From contig NZ_FRCR01000001.1 in the NCBI RefSeq assembly GCF_900142995.1, positions 124,001 to 188,000 of the forward strand: 64,000 nucleotides of DNA, written 5' to 3'. The DNA comes from Caldanaerovirga acetigignens. GTDB taxonomy: Bacteria; Bacillota; Thermosediminibacteria; Thermosediminibacterales; Thermosediminibacteraceae. Below are positions 53,748 through 62,080 of the stretch, one piece after another. Made by a program: the position numbers and the translations under genes. Position 1 is the stretch's first letter; every line of letters starts with the position of its first letter. The notes below the pieces were generated by a model that saw only the letters and a program-made list of their open reading frames with translations, was not told where the DNA came from and ran no database searches.

Positions 53748-54104
53748 ATGGTGAAAAATATTATTAAAAACTCCCTTGGGAGTATACACATTTCTAAGGA
53801 AGTAATAGCCGTCCTCGCTGGCAATGCGGCGATAGAAAGCTACGGTTTAGTCGGTATGGTTTCAAGAAAGGTTAGTGACGGTATTGTAGATCTTCTGGGC
53901 AAGGAAAATTTGGGGAAAGGCGTGGAAGTCAAGGTAACGGAAGACGAATTGATTATCGACCTTTACATTGCTGTCCAGTACGGAACAAAGATAAGCGAAG
54001 TAGCTAATAACGTAATTGAAAAAGTTCATTATTCATTAAAGAGATTTCTAGGCTTTGCGCCAGATAAAGTTAACGTTTTTGTTCAAAGCGTGCGAGTGAA
54101 ATAG
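53748..54104 (+). CDS. yloU: Asp23/YloU family envelope stress protein
   Basis: A 118-residue protein of the Asp23/Gls24/YloU family: GSIHISKEVIAVLAGNAAIE, SYGLVGMV, VEVKVTEDELIIDLYIAVQ, YGTKISEVANNVIEKVHYSL. Located between rpmB and fakA exactly as in Bacillus. Its role is envelope-associated but not fully known. ATG 53748 or GTG 53751 both sit behind AAAGGGAGG. Confidence 0.93.
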   Translation: MVKNIIKNSLGSIHISKEVIAVLAGNAAIESYGLVGMVSRKVSDGIVDLLGKENLGKGVEVKVTEDELIIDLYIAVQYGTKISEVANNVIEKVHYSLKRFLGFAPDKVNVFVQSVRVK

Positions 54105-54125
54105 TCCATGGGGGAGGTTGTCTAA

Positions 54126-55772
54126 TTGTCGCTGGAAAATATTGATGGTACATTGTTTAGGAAAGCACTCACATACTCTGCGCGACTGTTGGAACGAAAT
54201 AAAAAGTTAGTAAATTCTCTCAATGTTTATCCGGTGCCGGATGGAGATACCGGAACTAACATGTCATTAACAATGGAACAAGCGGTGGCAGAGGCGGCAA
54301 AAATAAAAAGCAACGATCTAAAACGTATCGTAGATGCTGCTGCGTGGGGTGCATTAATGGGAGCAAGAGGAAATTCGGGGGTAATTTTGTCCCAATTGCT
54401 CAGGGGATTTGCTGCTGGTGTGGCTGAAGGCAAAAATTCATTAAATTCGAAGGAATTCGCGGCTGCTTTAAAAAAAGGCGTTGAGGAAGCCTATAAAGCG
54501 GTTTTAAGGCCTGTGGAAGGGACTATTCTTACGGTGGCGAGAGAAGCGGCGGAACAGATGCTGCTTGAGACGAAAAAATCGATGGACATAGTGAATAATT
54601 TGGAAAAGACAATAGAGCACGCCAAAAAAGTACTCGACAAAACCCCCGAAATGCTGCCGATTTTGAAAGAGGCAGGGGTTGTAGACGCCGGTGGAAAAGG
54701 TTTAATAATTTTGATGGAAGGTTTTTTGCAAGTTTTGAAAAGTCCAAACACGCTAGAGGAATATGAAGAAGAATTAATATTAGAAACGGAAAAAGAACAA
54801 GAACGTTTGAATGTGGAGGATTTAGAATATATATACTGTACTGAATTAATTTTGCAAGCAGAAAAACCCGTGGTAGATTTGGAAGACTTAAAATCTCAAA
54901 TTTCAGTCCTTGGAGATTCACTTTTGATTACGGGGATGAACAATGTAATAAAAATCCACGTGCATACAAATCATCCCGGCGACGTTTTAGAAAAGGCTCT
55001 CAGGTGGGGAGAACTTACGAAAGTGAAAATAGAAAATATGAAATTGCAGCATGAAGAATTCGTGAGAACTTCCACAAATCAGAATGCTGATCATGACGAC
55101 GCTGTGGGAGTTAAGGATACCGAAATAATAGCAGTGGTTTCTGGAGAAGGATTGAAAGAGATATTTAAAAGCATTGGGGCCGGTGTTATTATCGAAGGCG
55201 GCCAGAGCATGAACCCGAGCATCGAGAAAATTTTAGCAGCAGTGGAGGAGCAAAAATCTCCCAACATTATAATCCTTCCCAACAACAAGAATATTATTCT
55301 AACTGCAGAGCAAGTTAAAAATTTAACCAGCAAAAAAGTTTACGTAGTGCCTACTAAGTCAATTCCACAGGGGATTTCAGCCCTTTTGGCGTACGACCCG
55401 AACTCTGGTCCTGAAGAAAATATAAAAAGGATGAGCGATTCTCTGAAAAATGTAATAACCGGTGAGGTCACCTTCGCGGCTAGGGATTCGAAGTGGAACG
55501 GCACTGCAATAAAAGAGGGTGACATACTCGGTATAATGGACGGTGAACTGGTAGTAATTGGAAGCAATAGGCGCAAGGTTCTCGAAGAATTGGTGCAAAA
55601 AATGGCAAAAAAAAAGCAATCAGGAATGCTAACTTTCTATTACGGAGAAGGAGTAACTCAGAAGGAAGCCGAAGAAATTGCAAGAAAAGTTGCAGAAAGT
55701 TATCCGGATTTTGAGGTTGAAATTTACATGGGCGGCCAGTGTTTTTACTACTATATCATTTCTCTTGAATAG
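54126..55772 (+). CDS. fakA: FakA/YloV, fatty acid kinase (DhaL-like)
   Basis: A 548-residue two-part protein. The N-terminal DhaL-like ATPase (about 1-200) has SLNVYPVPDGDTGTNMSLTM and MGARGNSGVILSQLLRGFA. The C-terminal half is the DegV-like/YloV part (NKNIILTAEQVKNL, YGEGVTQKEAEEIA). With a FakB acyl carrier it phosphorylates exogenous fatty acids for phospholipid synthesis; no fakB is in the window. TTG start behind GGGGAGGTTG. It continues into recG after 6 nt. Confidence 0.93.
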   Translation: MSLENIDGTLFRKALTYSARLLERNKKLVNSLNVYPVPDGDTGTNMSLTMEQAVAEAAKIKSNDLKRIVDAAAWGALMGARGNSGVILSQLLRGFAAGVAEGKNSLNSKEFAAALKKGVEEAYKAVLRPVEGTILTVAREAAEQMLLETKKSMDIVNNLEKTIEHAKKVLDKTPEMLPILKEAGVVDAGGKGLIILMEGFLQVLKSPNTLEEYEEELILETEKEQERLNVEDLEYIYCTELILQAEKPVVDLEDLKSQISVLGDSLLITGMNNVIKIHVHTNHPGDVLEKALRWGELTKVKIENMKLQHEEFVRTSTNQNADHDDAVGVKDTEIIAVVSGEGLKEIFKSIGAGVIIEGGQSMNPSIEKILAAVEEQKSPNIIILPNNKNIILTAEQVKNLTSKKVYVVPTKSIPQGISALLAYDPNSGPEENIKRMSDSLKNVITGEVTFAARDSKWNGTAIKEGDILGIMDGELVVIGSNRRKVLEELVQKMAKKKQSGMLTFYYGEGVTQKEAEEIARKVAESYPDFEVEIYMGGQCFYYYIISLE

Positions 55773-55784
55773 TCAGAGGTGAGG

Positions 55785-57815
55785 ATGTTGGATTTAACAA
55801 AAGAGATCCAATACATAAAAGGAGTTGGACCTTCTAGAGCAAAACTGCTTCGCTCTCTTGGCGTTAGTACGATTTTCGACCTTCTTTATTTGTTGCCGAG
55901 GCGCTATCTTGACCTTACGCCGATAAATTTTGATCAAGGGGTTGGCAGAGAGAACTTGTCTGCTTTCCCCTGCATAGTTACGGAAAAAGGCCATGAGGTG
56001 GCTACCCGCTCGGGAATGAAAATAGTGAAAATACCAGTGACGGATGGCAAGCGAAAAGGCTTTGCCGTTTTTTTTAATCAACCGTACATGAAGGATGCCT
56101 TCAAACCCGGAGACAAGCTTATTTTGGTGGGGAAAATAAAGAAAAATTTTGGGGAGTACGAAATCACAAACCCCGAGTGGCAGAGGTTTGACGAAATCGA
56201 AAGTTCGGACTATACGAAAATATGTCCTGTATATCCCCTTACAAAAGGTCTTACGCAAAAGATTCTAAGGAGAATAGTAAAAAATGTCTTCCAGCATAAT
56301 TTAATAATAGATGAAGTTTTGCCTTTGGACGTTTTGAAAAAGTTCAATCTTATGCCGAAATTGGATGCACTGAAAAATATCCATTTTCCAGAAAGTTGGG
56401 AAAAATTAAGGAGAGCTCAAGAAAGATTGGCTTTCGAAGAACTCCTTATATTTCAACTCGCAATGATGGTGACAAAAAGGCATATAATGGGCGAGAAAAG
56501 AAAAAATAAATACGTGAATCTGGATATAACGCCTTTTTTGAAAAACCTGCCTTTTTCCTTGACCAAAGGCCAGGAAAAAGTTGTGACTGATATAATCTCG
56601 GATTTGAAAAGCGAACGCGTAATGAACCGCCTAATCCAGGGGGATGTAGGCTCGGGCAAAACTGTAGTTGCGACTGTAGCCCTTTACCTTGCGGCAAAAA
56701 ACGGCTACCAAGGTGCTTTCATGGTGCCGACAGAAATCCTTGCAATACAACACTGTATCACGTTGAAAAGATATTTAGAACCCTTGGGAATAAGAGTGGA
56801 AGTTTTAAAAGGTGATATGCCCAAGACTGAAAAAAAGAAAGTTTTGGAAGGACTCGAAAGCGGTTCTGTAAAGGTTATTGTAGGAACTCATGCTATAATC
56901 CAGGATGATATAAAATTTTATCGACTAGGGATGGTAATAACCGATGAACAGCATCGTTTCGGTGTGAGGCAGAGGGAATCTTTAGTCAAGAAGGGGTATT
57001 ACCCTGATGTCATTGTAATGAGCGCTACACCAATTCCGAGGACGCTGGCGCTTACCATTTATTCGGATTTGGATATTTCGATAATAGATACCATACCGGA
57101 AGGCCGCCAAAAGGTGGAAACTTTTGTGGTAGATGATAGCATGAGGTATAAGGTGTACAAGTTCGTGGAAGCGGAAGTTAAAAAAGGCCATCAGGCTTAT
57201 GTAGTATGTCCAGCAGTAGAAGAAAGCGAATTGGGAATTGCTAGCGTAGATGAAATTGGCGAGGAATTGAAAGAAAAATTCCCCCATCTTAACATAGGCA
57301 TCTTGCACGGAAAAATGAAGGCTGAAGAAAAAGAAAACGTTATGCAAAAGTTCTGCGCAAGGCAGATTGATGTTCTAGTTGCTACAACAGTTATTGAAGT
57401 GGGGGTTGATGTGCCTTCGGCTACTGTTATGGTTGTCGAAAATGCGGAACGTTTTGGACTTGCACAGCTCCATCAGCTTCGGGGAAGGGTAGGGAGGAGT
57501 AATCTTAAATCTTACTGCATTTTCATAACCGGTTCTAAAGACAGAAGCGTAAGGGCAAGGTTAAATTTCATGATGAAGAGCCATAATGGTTTTGAAATAG
57601 CTCAGAAAGACCTGGAAATAAGGGGGCCAGGGGAATTCCTAGGAGTAAGACAACATGGAATGCCGGAATTTAAGTTTGTTCCTCTTATAAGAGACATTCG
57701 AATTCTAGAAACTACGAAATCTCTAGCGACCGAAATAATAGAAAAGAGGCTGCTGTCGGCTCCAGATTTTGCAGGGATTCGAAAGGAATTAAAAGAAAAG
57801 TTAAAAATTATTTAA
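55785..57815 (+). CDS. recG: RecG, ATP-dependent DNA branch-migration helicase
   Basis: RecG reverses stalled forks and resolves branched DNA. The 676-residue protein has the N-terminal wedge domain with the entry GVGPSRAKLLRSLGV, the Walker A QGDVGSGKTVVATVALY near 285, DEQHRFGVRQRESL near 386, MSATPIPRTLALT near 412 and the motif-VI region LRGRVGRSNLKSYC near 566. ATG 55785 versus TTG 55788 cannot be settled; AGAGGTG is three or six bases upstream respectively. Confidence 0.96.
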   Translation: MLDLTKEIQYIKGVGPSRAKLLRSLGVSTIFDLLYLLPRRYLDLTPINFDQGVGRENLSAFPCIVTEKGHEVATRSGMKIVKIPVTDGKRKGFAVFFNQPYMKDAFKPGDKLILVGKIKKNFGEYEITNPEWQRFDEIESSDYTKICPVYPLTKGLTQKILRRIVKNVFQHNLIIDEVLPLDVLKKFNLMPKLDALKNIHFPESWEKLRRAQERLAFEELLIFQLAMMVTKRHIMGEKRKNKYVNLDITPFLKNLPFSLTKGQEKVVTDIISDLKSERVMNRLIQGDVGSGKTVVATVALYLAAKNGYQGAFMVPTEILAIQHCITLKRYLEPLGIRVEVLKGDMPKTEKKKVLEGLESGSVKVIVGTHAIIQDDIKFYRLGMVITDEQHRFGVRQRESLVKKGYYPDVIVMSATPIPRTLALTIYSDLDISIIDTIPEGRQKVETFVVDDSMRYKVYKFVEAEVKKGHQAYVVCPAVEESELGIASVDEIGEELKEKFPHLNIGILHGKMKAEEKENVMQKFCARQIDVLVATTVIEVGVDVPSATVMVVENAERFGLAQLHQLRGRVGRSNLKSYCIFITGSKDRSVRARLNFMMKSHNGFEIAQKDLEIRGPGEFLGVRQHGMPEFKFVPLIRDIRILETTKSLATEIIEKRLLSAPDFAGIRKELKEKLKII

Positions 57816-57882
57816 AAAATAATAATTAGAAAAATAAGTAATTTATTTATACATGTGTTGGTTTTTCAGGCAGATAGTTCTA

Positions 57883-57912
57883 GTATTTTGGACTTTAACT
57901 CAGGTTATATTA
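57883..57912 (+). promoter_or_regulatory. Weak SigG-type promoter candidate of the spore-protein gene
   Basis: GTATT (57883-57887) and TATATTA (57906-57912), 18 bp apart, resemble the SigG pair (GMATR, CATWMTA) with several mismatches. Spore DNA-binding protein genes are normally SigG targets. Confidence 0.3.
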
Positions 57913-57941
57913 AGAGTAGAAAGACAAAGGAGGTGAGCAAA

Positions 57942-58166
57942 ATGGGTCTTGGACAAAAGAGAAATAAACTTGTAGTTCCCGAAGCTTACAAGGCAATGGA
58001 ACAATTCAAAGCTGAAGTGGCGCGCGAAGTAGGAATTACCGCTCCTCCCGATGGGTACTGGGGAAACTACTCTGCAAGGGATTGCGGTGCTGTCGGTGGT
58101 CATATGGTGCGCAAGATGATTGAGGATTATGAAAAGCGAATAAGTGGTGGCCAGACCACTCACTAA
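57942..58166 (+). CDS. Alpha/beta-type small acid-soluble spore protein
   Basis: A 74-residue DNA-binding spore protein: NKLVVPEAYKAMEQFKAEVA with the germination-protease site region FKAEVAREVG, then GYWGNYSARDCGAVGGHMVR KMIE in two parts, the family's second helix. It coats spore DNA and is degraded at germination. I choose ATG 57942 with AAAGGAGGTGAG upstream; a longer in-frame ATG at 57855 precedes this ribosome site. SigG, encoded at 12738, is the expected activator. Confidence 0.94.
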   Translation: MGLGQKRNKLVVPEAYKAMEQFKAEVAREVGITAPPDGYWGNYSARDCGAVGGHMVRKMIEDYEKRISGGQTTH

Positions 58167-58177
58167 ACGATATAGCT

Positions 58178-58219
58178 AAAGAGCAGGCTCTACAAAATTA
58201 GAGCCTGTTCTTTCTTTGT
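58178..58219 (+). terminator. Terminator after the spore-protein gene
   Basis: GAGCAGGCTCTA (58181-58192) pairs with TAGAGCCTGTTC (58199-58210), twelve pairs with one G-U, loop CAAAAT, followed by a T-rich tract. Confidence 0.93.
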
Positions 58220-58236
58220 TCTTAAAAAAATTTGAA

Positions 58237-58257
58237 GCCGGCGCTTTTTGCGCCGGC
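58237..58257. repeat. GC-rich perfect hairpin without T tract
   Basis: GCCGGCGC (58237-58244) and GCGCCGGC (58250-58257) form an 8-bp all-GC stem around TTTTT. It stands between the terminator and rsmD. No poly-T follows, so it is not a normal terminator; it could be an RNA-stability element or a protein site. Confidence 0.6.
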
Positions 58258-58349
58258 GCTGGGAGAGGAGAAACCGGAGGAAGAGCTTATGGGGATTTTA
58301 TTTTTCAATTATATTTTTATCATTTTTAAACTGTTTTATACGTATTTTG

Positions 58350-58377
58350 TTGAAATAACCGATGAATATGTTAGAAT
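58350..58377 (+). promoter_or_regulatory. SigA-type promoter of rsmD
   Basis: TTGAAA (58350-58355) and TAGAAT (58372-58377), 16-bp spacer, 33 nt before the rsmD start. Confidence 0.6.
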
Positions 58378-58409
58378 AATACTAGGCCTATTAAAGGGTG
58401 AAAATTATA

Positions 58410-58964
58410 ATGATGAGGATAACAGGTGGAATGTTTAGGGGAAGGAGAATTAAATCCCTTCCTGGAGAAAAAACAAGGCCAACATCCGATATTGTGAGGG
58501 AATCTCTTTTCAACATTTTGGGCGAAAGAATATTAAACTGCAGTTTTTTAGATATTTTTGCCGGCACAGGAAGCGTTGGAATAGAGGCTTTAAGCCGTGG
58601 AGCGGAAAAAGCGGCCTTTATTGAAAAGAGCGGTTTTGCATGCAGGGTGATAAAAGAAAATCTAAATAACTTGGGAATTTCTGAAAAAGGCATGATAATA
58701 AAATCCGATTTTTTAAAGGGAATGAGAAAACTCGAAAGTATAAATGCGATGTATGATATAATCTTTCTAGACCCTCCATATAACAAGGGATATGCGTCTA
58801 AATGTCTGGAAATTTTATCCTACTCAAAACTTGTAAGTCCGGCTTTTATTATAGTCGTTCAGCATTCCGTATCGGAGAGTATAAAGGTACCGCTTGGATT
58901 GATATGTTACAAAGAAAAAAAGTATGGCATTACAAAGTTATCTTTTTTTACAGGAGTGAAGTAA
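58410..58964 (+). CDS. rsmD: RsmD, 16S rRNA m2G966 methyltransferase
   Basis: A 184-residue methyltransferase: [54 protein letters not shown] (SAM loop) and the catalytic [10 protein letters not shown]. It methylates G966 of 16S rRNA before or during 30S assembly. ATG 58410 (or 58413) follows AAGGGTGA. The stop is 1 nt before coaD, the usual neighbour. Confidence 0.95.
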   Translation: MMRITGGMFRGRRIKSLPGEKTRPTSDIVRESLFNILGERILNCSFLDIFAGTGSVGIEALSRGAEKAAFIEKSGFACRVIKENLNNLGISEKGMIIKSDFLKGMRKLESINAMYDIIFLDPPYNKGYASKCLEILSYSKLVSPAFIIVVQHSVSESIKVPLGLICYKEKKYGITKLSFFTGVK

Positions 58965-58965
58965 A

Positions 58966-59451
58966 ATGTCCGTTGCCATATATCCTGGGAGTTTTGACCC
59001 CATCACTAACGGCCATCTAGATATTATCGAGAGAGGTTCAAAGATTTTTGACCGGCTCATAGTCGCTGTTTTAAAAAACCCGAACAAAAAATCACTATTC
59101 ACGGTAGAAGAACGAATAGAAATGATAAAAGGTGCGGTAAGTCACCTGGACAATGTGGAAGTGGATCATTTTAGCGGGTTGCTCGTAGATTTTGCCCGAA
59201 AGAGAAATGCTAAAATTATAATAAAGGGATTGAGGGCGGTTTCTGATTTTGAGTACGAACTACAAATGGCTTTGATGAACAAGAAACTTTATAAAGATAT
59301 AGAAACTGTCTTCATTATGACCAGTACGAAATATTCCTTTCTGAGTTCGAGCATAGTGAGGGAAGTTGCAAGCTTCGGAGGATGTGTAAAAGACCTGGTG
59401 CCCCCTGCAGTAGAGGAAAAATTAAGGGAAAAGTTTACAAGAAAAGGTTAA
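58966..59451 (+). CDS. coaD: CoaD, phosphopantetheine adenylyltransferase
   Basis: CoaD transfers AMP from ATP to phosphopantetheine in CoA synthesis. The 161-residue nucleotidyltransferase has [18 protein letters not shown] with the HxGH-type site, [18 protein letters not shown] and the second motif [20 protein letters not shown] start with CAGGAGTG upstream. Together with coaBC (41737) the window holds several of the CoA steps. Confidence 0.97.
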   Translation: MSVAIYPGSFDPITNGHLDIIERGSKIFDRLIVAVLKNPNKKSLFTVEERIEMIKGAVSHLDNVEVDHFSGLLVDFARKRNAKIIIKGLRAVSDFEYELQMALMNKKLYKDIETVFIMTSTKYSFLSSSIVREVASFGGCVKDLVPPAVEEKLREKFTRKG

Positions 59452-59476
59452 TTATTTATTTTGGAGGGTTGGGCTG

Positions 59477-59923
59477 ATGGATTTTTACGATTACATAGAA
59501 AGATTGCAAAATCTGATAAACGAAGGTTCAAGAATTCCCTTTTCAAACAAGGTGATAATAGACCAGGAAAAAATTTTGACTTTGTTGGATGAGATGGTAA
59601 AAGCCTTGCCTGAAGACATAAAAAAGGCAAAAAAAATTGTTGAAGAAAGGCAGCGAATTTTGGTTGAAGCTCAGAAAGAGGGAGAAATGATAATAAAAGA
59701 GGCAAAAGAACATATCGAAAAAATGGTAGATCAAAACGAGATAGTCAAAATAGCTCGCGAAAAGTCGGAGGAAATTTTAGCTGCTTCTAAAAAGGCAGCA
59801 AGAGAAATAAGGGTGGGAGCGAACAAATATGCCGACGAAGTGCTGGCGCAATTGGAGAAGTACCTCGAGAAAATTTTAACTTCAGTCAGAGAGGGACGAG
59901 AAGAGTTAAACCAAAGGATCTGA
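59477..59923 (+). CDS. Coiled-coil protein resembling ATP synthase subunit b
   Basis: A 148-residue soluble, almost wholly helical, charged protein: DFYDYIERLQNLINEGSRIP, LLDEMVKALPEDIKKAKKIV, then an Ala/Glu/Lys-rich repeat-like coil (EAQKEGEMIIKEAKEHIE, ILAASKKAAREIRVGANKYA). Orthologues lie after coaD in many Clostridia and are annotated loosely as ATPase or hypothetical; there is no nucleotide motif. It could be a division- or membrane-associated scaffold like DivIVA. ATG start with TGGAGGGTTGG upstream. Convergent with ylbJ. Confidence 0.82.
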   Translation: MDFYDYIERLQNLINEGSRIPFSNKVIIDQEKILTLLDEMVKALPEDIKKAKKIVEERQRILVEAQKEGEMIIKEAKEHIEKMVDQNEIVKIAREKSEEILAASKKAAREIRVGANKYADEVLAQLEKYLEKILTSVREGREELNQRI

Positions 59924-59925
59924 GT

Positions 59926-61185
59926 CTATTTTTTTATGACCTTAAACGTTATTATTTCAAAACCTTTAATGAGATAAAGTATTATTGAGAATAAAACAAA
60001 CAAGCTAAAGAGGAACATAAATACCTGACTTGAAACGGCGAAAATGTTCAGCCAGCTTTCAGAATTTCTTGCAGGAGCTATGGCGAAGACAGGCATGGAC
60101 CACGAGGCGAAACCTTCAATGGGAATTGTCATAATAATGTAAGTTACAAAGCCGGCTAAAAGAGCGTGTAAGGCTCTTGCCATTATGTAAGGAAAGATTT
60201 TCACATCGGTGTTGCTCAACATGCTCATTACTTGGAAATGTACCGATATACCACTCCAGGCTATTATGGCGCTGGCGACAATGACTCTTTGAATAAAAGG
60301 TGCATCGGCAGAACTTGCGAGTTTGGTCCCCAAAGTTATTTCAAAAATACCGCTGATTACAGCAGGAGATAAATTTTCATCAAGGCCGAAGAGCTTCAAC
60401 AATATATTAACTGCAGGAATTAGCATGTTTACAAACCCGGCAACTGTTATTATTCTGATAACGACAGAAAAGAGGATGATAAAACCGAGGATGAGCAATA
60501 GGGAATTTATAGAATCCTTAATGCAATCGCCCAAAAGTTGGCCTAACGGTCTTGCATCTTCCTTGCGGGCCCTCAAAAGCTCTCGGGTGGCCTTCAACAC
60601 TATGCTTTCGCTCTTTCTTTCGGATGCCATCTGTGGAGTTTTTTCTGATTTCGGGGAATAAAAGCGCATTATGATACCTACGAGAAATGCTGAAATGTAA
60701 TGGGATAAAGCTATGACCGATCCTACGCGGACGTCCTTAAACATCCCCACTGCTACTGCTCCAACCATAAAAAGAGGATCGGCGGTATTGCTGAATGATA
60801 CCAGACGTTCGGCTTCCCGAGAATTGCAAAGCCGCCTTTTTACCAGTTTTGCTGTAAGCATCGCTCCTAGAGGATACCCGCTTGCGAGCCCCATGGCCAT
60901 AACGAAAGAACCTGCGCCGGGGACATTGAAAAGGGGCCGCATTAGAGGTTCAAGGAAAACTCCCATAAAATGGACGACTCCTAGCCCCATGAGCAACTGG
61001 GAGCCTATAAAAAATGGGAGCAGAGCTGGAAGAACGATGTTGAACCACACGTCTAATCCTTCGAAAGCCGCTTGAAAAGCCTCTTGAGGGAAGCGAATTA
61101 TCGCAATTGTTATCATGACTGCAACGGCAGGAAGGATCATCTGACTCAACTTGGCTACTTTGCTTTGGGGAATTCTTAATCTCAT
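59926..61185 (-). CDS. ylbJ: YlbJ/SpoVV, sporulation integral membrane protein
   Basis: A 419-residue protein with about ten membrane helices and two nucleoside-recognition (Gate) domains: VWFNIVLPALLPFFIGSQLL, FSNTADPLFMVGAVAVGMF, FEITLGTKLAS and SAIIAWSGISVHFQVMSM. SpoVV is needed to move dipicolinic acid across the outer forespore membrane in Bacillus and is SigE-dependent. ATG start on the minus strand with AGGAGG upstream. It faces away from the patatin gene and converges with the coiled-coil gene. Confidence 0.92.
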   Translation of the reverse strand: MRLRIPQSKVAKLSQMILPAVAVMITIAIIRFPQEAFQAAFEGLDVWFNIVLPALLPFFIGSQLLMGLGVVHFMGVFLEPLMRPLFNVPGAGSFVMAMGLASGYPLGAMLTAKLVKRRLCNSREAERLVSFSNTADPLFMVGAVAVGMFKDVRVGSVIALSHYISAFLVGIIMRFYSPKSEKTPQMASERKSESIVLKATRELLRARKEDARPLGQLLGDCIKDSINSLLLILGFIILFSVVIRIITVAGFVNMLIPAVNILLKLFGLDENLSPAVISGIFEITLGTKLASSADAPFIQRVIVASAIIAWSGISVHFQVMSMLSNTDVKIFPYIMARALHALLAGFVTYIIMTIPIEGFASWSMPVFAIAPARNSESWLNIFAVSSQVFMFLFSLFVLFSIILYLIKGFEIITFKVIKK

Positions 61186-61239
61186 TTTTAGGCCTCCTAA
61201 TATGTTTCTTGCAATCCATCTTTTTTCAAATCTATCTTA

Positions 61240-61268
61240 TATATATTTTCGGAAATAAGCATATATTC
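61240..61268 (-). promoter_or_regulatory. SigE-like promoter candidate of ylbJ
   Basis: On the minus strand, GAATATA (61268-61262) and AATATATA (61247-61240), 14 bp apart, resemble the SigE boxes (kMATATT, CATACAHT) with three or four mismatches. They lie 55-85 nt upstream of ylbJ. Confidence 0.35.
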
Positions 61269-61282
61269 TTCATAAGGAAGGG

Positions 61283-62080
61283 ATGAGAAAGGATTTGGAG
61301 AAAAGGCCTAAAATAGGCCTCGCGCTGGGGGCCGGTGCAGCTAAAGGATATGCCCATATCGGCGTGTTAAAGGTATTGGAAAAGTATAGAATTCCCATTG
61401 ACATAATTACAGGTTCGAGCATAGGCAGTTTAATAGGCGCACTCTATGCTTCGGGAATTAACTTGAATTATATAGAATCATTGGCTTATCATATTAAACG
61501 GAGGCACTTTATAGATATCACTTTTCCAAGGCTCGGATTAATTGCGGGAAACAAAATAGAAGAGATGTTGAGGCTGCTTACAAAAAATAGGAATTTCGAC
61601 GAACTAAATATACCGCTGGGTGTGGTGGCTACCGACCTGAAATCCAAAAGGCTGGTTTTGCTAAAAGAAGGAAATGTAGCTCTGGCCGTTAGGGCGAGCA
61701 TAGCTATCCCTGGTATTTTTTGCCCTGTGATGGCAGATGGGATGGTTCTGGTAGACGGAGGGGTTCTTGAAAGAGTCCCGGGCAGTGCGGCACGCGAAAT
61801 GGGGGCTGATGTGGTAATAGGGGTTGAATTGGGTTTCAGCGCGGGGACTTCGCTGAGCAATATATACGATATTATATTCCAGACATTCGAAGTTATGGGA
61901 AGAGAGATTCAATTTCTGAAAAATTATGACTGCGACGTTCTCATAACTCCAAATTTGGAGAACGTGAATCCCCTTGCTTTCAGCGAGCCGGAAAAGTGCA
62001 TAAAAGAAGGAATTAGGGCTGCCGAAGCTGTCCTGCCGCAAATTTTGACAATTTTAGGAAGAAGGGACGAACAAAGGTGA
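61283..62080 (+). CDS. Patatin-like phospholipase (YlbK/RssA-like)
   Basis: A 265-residue patatin-fold hydrolase: oxyanion loop LALGAGAAKGYAHIGVLKVL, nucleophile elbow GSSIGSLIGALYASG with the serine near 46 and catalytic Asp in MVLVDGGVLERVPG. The substrate may be a phospholipid or lipid ester; it is not known. In Bacillus the order is ylbJ-ylbK-ylbL; the same three genes stand together here, with ylbJ on the opposite strand. ATG start directly behind AAGGAAGGG. Confidence 0.9.
   Translation: MRKDLEKRPKIGLALGAGAAKGYAHIGVLKVLEKYRIPIDIITGSSIGSLIGALYASGINLNYIESLAYHIKRRHFIDITFPRLGLIAGNKIEEMLRLLTKNRNFDELNIPLGVVATDLKSKRLVLLKEGNVALAVRASIAIPGIFCPVMADGMVLVDGGVLERVPGSAAREMGADVVIGVELGFSAGTSLSNIYDIIFQTFEVMGREIQFLKNYDCDVLITPNLENVNPLAFSEPEKCIKEGIRAAEAVLPQILTILGRRDEQR

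Noticed and set aside
58289-58438. 49-codon membrane-like ORF (MGILFFNYIFIIFKLF...) overlapping rsmD
   Set aside because: It has a GGAGG site, but a good SigA promoter for rsmD lies inside it and it overlaps the rsmD start by 29 nt in another frame. No family resemblance was seen.
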